From: Echinometra lucunter
Taxonomy: Eukaryota > Echinodermata > Echinoidea > Camarodonta > Echinometridae
Direction: 5' to 3'
DNA: 64,000 nucleotides
Assembly: GCA_029962745.1 (NCBI GenBank)
Contig: CM057157.1
Span: 30,723,525 to 30,787,524, forward strand
The notes below the pieces were generated by a model. The model was given only the letters and a program-made list of their open reading frames with translations. It searched no databases and was not told the origin of the DNA. This document shows positions 55,275-64,000 of this stretch, one piece after another. Each line of letters starts with the position of its first letter. Position 1 is the first letter of the stretch. A program made the translations under genes and the position numbers.

Positions 55275-57160
55275 GTGTTATTTCATCAAACTAACCCCAT
55301 GGCAGTCATAACTTGTCAGTGATCTACTCGTGTGTCATGGAGCTGACAAACCATTTCACAAAAAGTCAACAACTAACAAATGATATTGATATAGACAGCT
55401 ACAAAAACATAATTATTCTTCATTCCAGTCCATTAGATTTATTGTGAATTACCTGCACGATATGAGTTTCAATTTTGCTCAAGCTGTCCCAAAGCATAGA
55501 TAATGGCAACACAAATTGATAGAAATTATACAAGCATCCCTTCCACATGGAAAAATATGCTGCTTATGACATCTGAAATTTGATAGAAATGAAGATAAAA
55601 CTTCCTTTTGTGATGTGGGGATCTTGATTTTTAATAATTAAGATGTACCGTGATGACAAATTATTTTAAAATACCTCAATTTTATTTCTGTTTGGAACAA
55701 TACTGAAATTTGGATGTTTCATGAACAAATTGTGAGTGTGAATTCATCACAAAAAAAGGACAAAAATACATGTGATAAGATTTCTATGAACATAATCATG
55801 TACTTTTAAATTAAAATTAGAAGAAAGATGCATGATGCATTCTAAATGATCTTTACAAACTGCTTCTATGATAGACGGATATGTGGACAATTATTCATTT
55901 CTTAGAAGATTACAACACAAGAACATATTGGATATTTCTATTATCCTTTCATATCAACAAAAATAAGAAATATCCAGTGAAATAAGTGCTTTGAGATCAA
56001 TGATTACATTTTCTATAAATTTACAGTCTTTATTTTTTAATTGCCGATACATTTAACCGAAAGTGCGACTTGTGATGGCATTGTAAAAAGATGACTGGTT
56101 CGGAATCACAATTTTTTTTCAGGGAAGTAGTCGCTCATCATTAATAGCAAAGACAGCTTTGTGAACCACTTGTGAGAAACAAGTTGAGTGAGTGTTGAGA
56201 TGTTACTTTTAAAGAAACGGTTCCACGAGACAACCCCCTGAAGGATTCGATTGTTGGCACTTTTCACAGAGCTATTGCCCTTCAGGCTTTGAGGATGTGC
56301 TGAAAATTGGTACCTGTACTTTGTATTTTAATTGGTTGGTCAAGAAACCAGCAATAGGGACCAAATTAACCCGTTGACAACTGAATTCTCAAACTCCCAT
56401 AGACTTGATACACAAATGTTACCACCCAGTTCCCGTAGGCTAAAGAGGAGTTAAAAGAATAATATGAAGAGTAAAAAATTGTCCTTTCAAATGAAAATGT
56501 GCATGTAAAATGGATTTATTAGTCACTAAATAAGAAAACAAAACAGAATATCATTTAAATAGAGAGAAGACATTTAATCAATTCACACACAAGCATAAAA
56601 AGTACTTGCAAAAGGAAATCAAGTATGCGCCACATGCAAAGCATAGTAAACATTTTCCAAACCAATAAAGCAGCCCGATTGTGTATAGTAAATTTGAAAA
56701 GTACTGCAAAGCATATATAATCATTATATTTTAAAGTTATAAATAACATTCTTATTTTACATTTTATATGTCTATGTATTCTTGCAAAATTCATCTCCTA
56801 CTCACATATTAGCATAGACAATTACTTAATCAGCATTAGCATGCAATCACATTTCAATGACTTACAATGACACCACTAAATCCTAATATACGGAGTAACC
56901 CCTCTATCTTATAGTGTTTATATCTCCCACACAGGATCCTGGGACATAAAAATCAGGGTTCTTACTGAGTTTCCACAGTATTGTCATGCTATTTAGCCAA
57001 GCAGTTACGATAAAAGTTCTCAAGCATATCAGGTACCCATTTACACCTGGGTAAAGGAAGGCAAATGTCATCTTGGTAAATTGGTAAAGGATGAGTGGTG
57101 TTAAGCTGTGATATCAATATTTGGGACTGCTGGCAAACTTAGGGGGGAATGCATTAATAA
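55275..57160. other. Intergenic AT-rich sequence between CLPP and LRRC40
   Basis: The two genes converge here. I see no exon, RNA gene or clear repeat; the frame at 56555-56794 has no family motif. Confidence 0.55.
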
Positions 57161-57162
57161 TA

Positions 57163-57215
57163 ATAAATTACATTTATATAGCACTTAATACTTATGTTTC
57201 TAAGCGCTTTACAAG
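57163..57215. repeat. Dispersed ATTTATATAGC module, second copy
   Basis: ACATTTATATAGCACTTAAT followed by GTTTCTAAGCGCTTT, matching 8115-8172 and also preceded by AAT-rich sequence. Confidence 0.6.
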
Positions 57216-57339
57216 TGAAAAGGAAATAATTAAAAAGTATAACTAAAGGATGATTATTACATTATGTACACAACAGAAAAGGGTAATGAAAAAAAATGAT
57301 TTAACGGAGAAAACAAACCTAGTAAACACAGAAAAATTA

Positions 57340-57520
57340 TACAGTGGAAACTCAGTATAACGAAGTCCTTGGGACCATCGAAATTACCTTGTTATAGCAG
57401 GAATCTCATTATATCAGGGTTAAAAAAACAATAAAATATAAAGAGCTGGGACTGGAATATTACCTTGTTATATCAGGAATATTGTTATATTAGATCTCTT
57501 TATATCGAGTTTCCACTGTA
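57340..57520. mobile_element. Tc1/mariner-pogo-like MITE
   Basis: Ends TACAGTGGAAACTCAGTATA and TATATCGAGTTTCCACTGTA. A CAGTGGAA terminus next to TA and a 180-base length suit a pogo/Tigger-type MITE; no transposase is present. Confidence 0.8.
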
Positions 57521-57524
57521 TATC

Positions 57525-58685
57525 ACAATGAAGCATATAAAGTAACAAAAACAATTACATGTATAAGTACATCAAACAAATGCATTAATAGTGATAACAA
57601 TAGTCAGTCCATGTGAAATTGACTAACTGGAACTAATAAGTAACAAATACAAATTAAGCATACTTTAAAAGTAAAGGAATTCAAATGAACTCAAGAATCT
57701 TAGCATTTAACAGTCTGCTTTTTATGTGGAATGTCTGCCATTAAAAGTACTTTGTCTGGAAGAATAATCATTCTTTACACAGTAAAAAATATTCTGAAAT
57801 ATTTTCTTCTTACAATTAAACTGTTGATTCTGAATTATGAAATGTATGCCATAAACCAACATGCAAGTATTTTTTTTAAAAAAGCAAACATAAACAAATA
57901 CATGAAAATGAAAAATCTAATCAGGCTACATTCCACAGGTCATATACTAGGTCATTAGTTATTTATCTTAAGAATTCATAATGGATCTTTTACAATATTG
58001 TTTATTTCTGCTTTCATTCCTATTTTCAAAATCAAGACTTTAGAACAGGTTTACTGGTTGATACAATGATGTTCTGCACTACTGTACCAGGAGTTCAACA
58101 AATAAACATTTCACAATTACATACATGTAGTTAGCTATGCTTATATTATCACAAGACAATAGTGATATAAATAATTATAGACAAGAAGCTCCGTCAACAA
58201 GGTAGCAAATGCAATACAGCGTATAGCATATCATAACTATAATGACTGGATTTTGCATGTTCTAAAGGCTTTTGTTAATGACTTAACAATGAATGAAACC
58301 TTGAAATGGATGAATTACATGTATGTAGAATGATTTCCTGATTGTACTAAGTAGGTGTTACTTATTGAGGTCTTTAACCCTTATTGTGGCACCAAAGTTT
58401 CCATATATGTATCAAATATAATATTTCATTTGACAAATTTTTTAAATCACAGCATGTATTTTCAAAATTCATCTTGATAAAGAATTGTTCCACAACATAC
58501 TTCCTCAGTTCAGGAACCAATTCAAATTTATACAAGAAGATAACACAAGTCTGTAAGGCTTTTCTTTGATTTGATGCACTGTTAAACAGAGCAGTCAAAA
58601 TCATCTACGGCAGTAGAATAGATGAATAACTTACTGTAACACTAAAAAGTAATTGTACTAAAAAGCAAGAGAAAGAGTGGGAAAT
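57525..58685. other. Intergenic AT-rich sequence
   Basis: No gene, RNA or clear repeat recognised. Small frames here are short and lack splice or family support. Confidence 0.5.
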
Positions 58686-58690
58686 GACCG

Positions 58691-59122
58691 TAAAGGCTTG
58701 TTCAGATATGACAGCGAACCCCCACGCATTTTTTTGGTGTTCAGATATGGCGCAGCAAACCCCCACGCATTTTTTTGGTGTTCAGATATGACGGCAAACC
58801 CCCACGCATTTTTTTGGTGTTCAGATATGGCGCAGCAAACCACGCCACTTATGGTAAATGAATGCGCATTAACGCATCAACACCCTTATAAAAGAAATTT
58901 GCCAAATGTTGCGCAGACAAACTCATTGCAGCACAGTTTGCGTTAACTTTCTTAAAGAACTTGATTGATCCACAGTTTGTTGCTACCAGGAGCCAAAAAA
59001 TATGCCTCTTGACTTGGCGATATTTACTGCCGCCCCATATCCCATTTGCTTGTACCAAAAATAAAAAATATGGGGGTTTTTTGGGGGGCGGGGTGTGCTG
59101 CATCATGTCTGAACAAGCCTTA
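58691..59122. mobile_element. Fold-back element with tandem terminal units
   Basis: Ends TAAAGGCTTGTTCAGATATG and CATGTCTGAACAAGCCTTA. The left end contains four tandem copies of a roughly 42-base unit (GTTCAGATATG..., AACCCCCACGCATTTTTTTG). Same family as 52462-52825. Confidence 0.88.
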
Positions 59123-59411
59123 TGCTGACCACGAGAAGAGAGGAGAGGAGAGCTGTGAAGGAAATGAAAGAATAATACAAAAATAGAAATGGTAAGGTCT
59201 TAAGGAAGAGGAATGGAAAAAAGGGAAGGGGGAAGGGGACTGAGGGAAAATGTCAAACAGATTTAAAGAAAGGAAATGTAGAACATATTCGATGAAAGAA
59301 AGTAAAAGACAGCAGAGAAGAAAGATATGTGGAAAACTGGAAAATGAACACAAAATGATAAACTCTTATTACTATTATAATAAAATGTTATTCCTGAGCA
59401 ACGTCACATAA

Positions 59412-63828
<4,417 letters not shown>

Positions 63829-64000
63829 CTATAATATGAAAACACATACACATGTAAATCTTTTACAAATGGTGCAGTGTTATCAAGGTTAAAAACAAAT
63901 CATGGTGCTCAAGCTCAGTAAACACTGATTTCACAAATGAATGCACTACAAGGCAATATGGTCAGTTAGTTTGCATGTTGTTATTCAAATTACCATTAAC

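Overview
This is a eukaryotic window, almost certainly from a marine invertebrate deuterostome and most plausibly an echinoderm. That placement rests on long introns with GT-AG splice sites, an extracellular MAM-domain gene, very dense fold-back, Helitron and tRNA-derived repeats, and many poly-G/poly-C runs; it is a judgement from texture, not a measured result. Nearly all long open frames here are translations of simple repeats. Real coding sequence is split into short exons, which I assembled by hand from splice sites, intron phases and family similarity.

Three genes are supported. (1) Minus strand, about 39555 down to 131 and running off the left edge: a secreted or membrane protein with a candidate signal-peptide exon and three MAM domains. 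Each MAM domain is built from three exons with the same phase pattern (1-1-0-1). (2) Plus strand, 49744 to 54516: the mitochondrial ClpP protease, six exons from the mature N-terminus to the stop; the first exon was not found. It uses one GC-AG intron and is accompanied by decayed copies of its own exons. (3) Minus strand, 63828 down to 59412: the C-terminal five exons of LRRC40, all separated by phase-2 introns, continuing off the right edge. The intron before its last exon holds a decayed array of copies of the preceding exon end.

Between the exons the window is a dense repeat landscape. 1-8700: a 1.5-kb purine-rich duplication and microsatellites. 10306-11092: a large fold-back element. 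11461-13775: two adjacent tandem arrays, the first abutting a MAM splice acceptor. 15880-22400: microsatellites, a fold-back element, and two canonical non-autonomous Helitrons carrying DR1-like nuclear-receptor motifs. 23279-33096: a SINE followed by two tandem Helentron-like elements, 1.7 and 7.8 kb, with shared ends. 34895-47870: more fold-backs, a 21-bp minisatellite and a 5'-truncated LINE. 52177-59122: several short fold-back MITEs in and after ClpP. 61141-63383: a 79-bp tandem repeat and a broken Ty3/gypsy integrase inside LRRC40 introns.

The three genes look functionally unrelated (cell surface, mitochondrial proteolysis, leucine-rich-repeat scaffold). The most interesting material is in how repeats and exon copies are built around them. 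I see no CRISPR array, operon, bacterial gene or clearly new multi-gene system.
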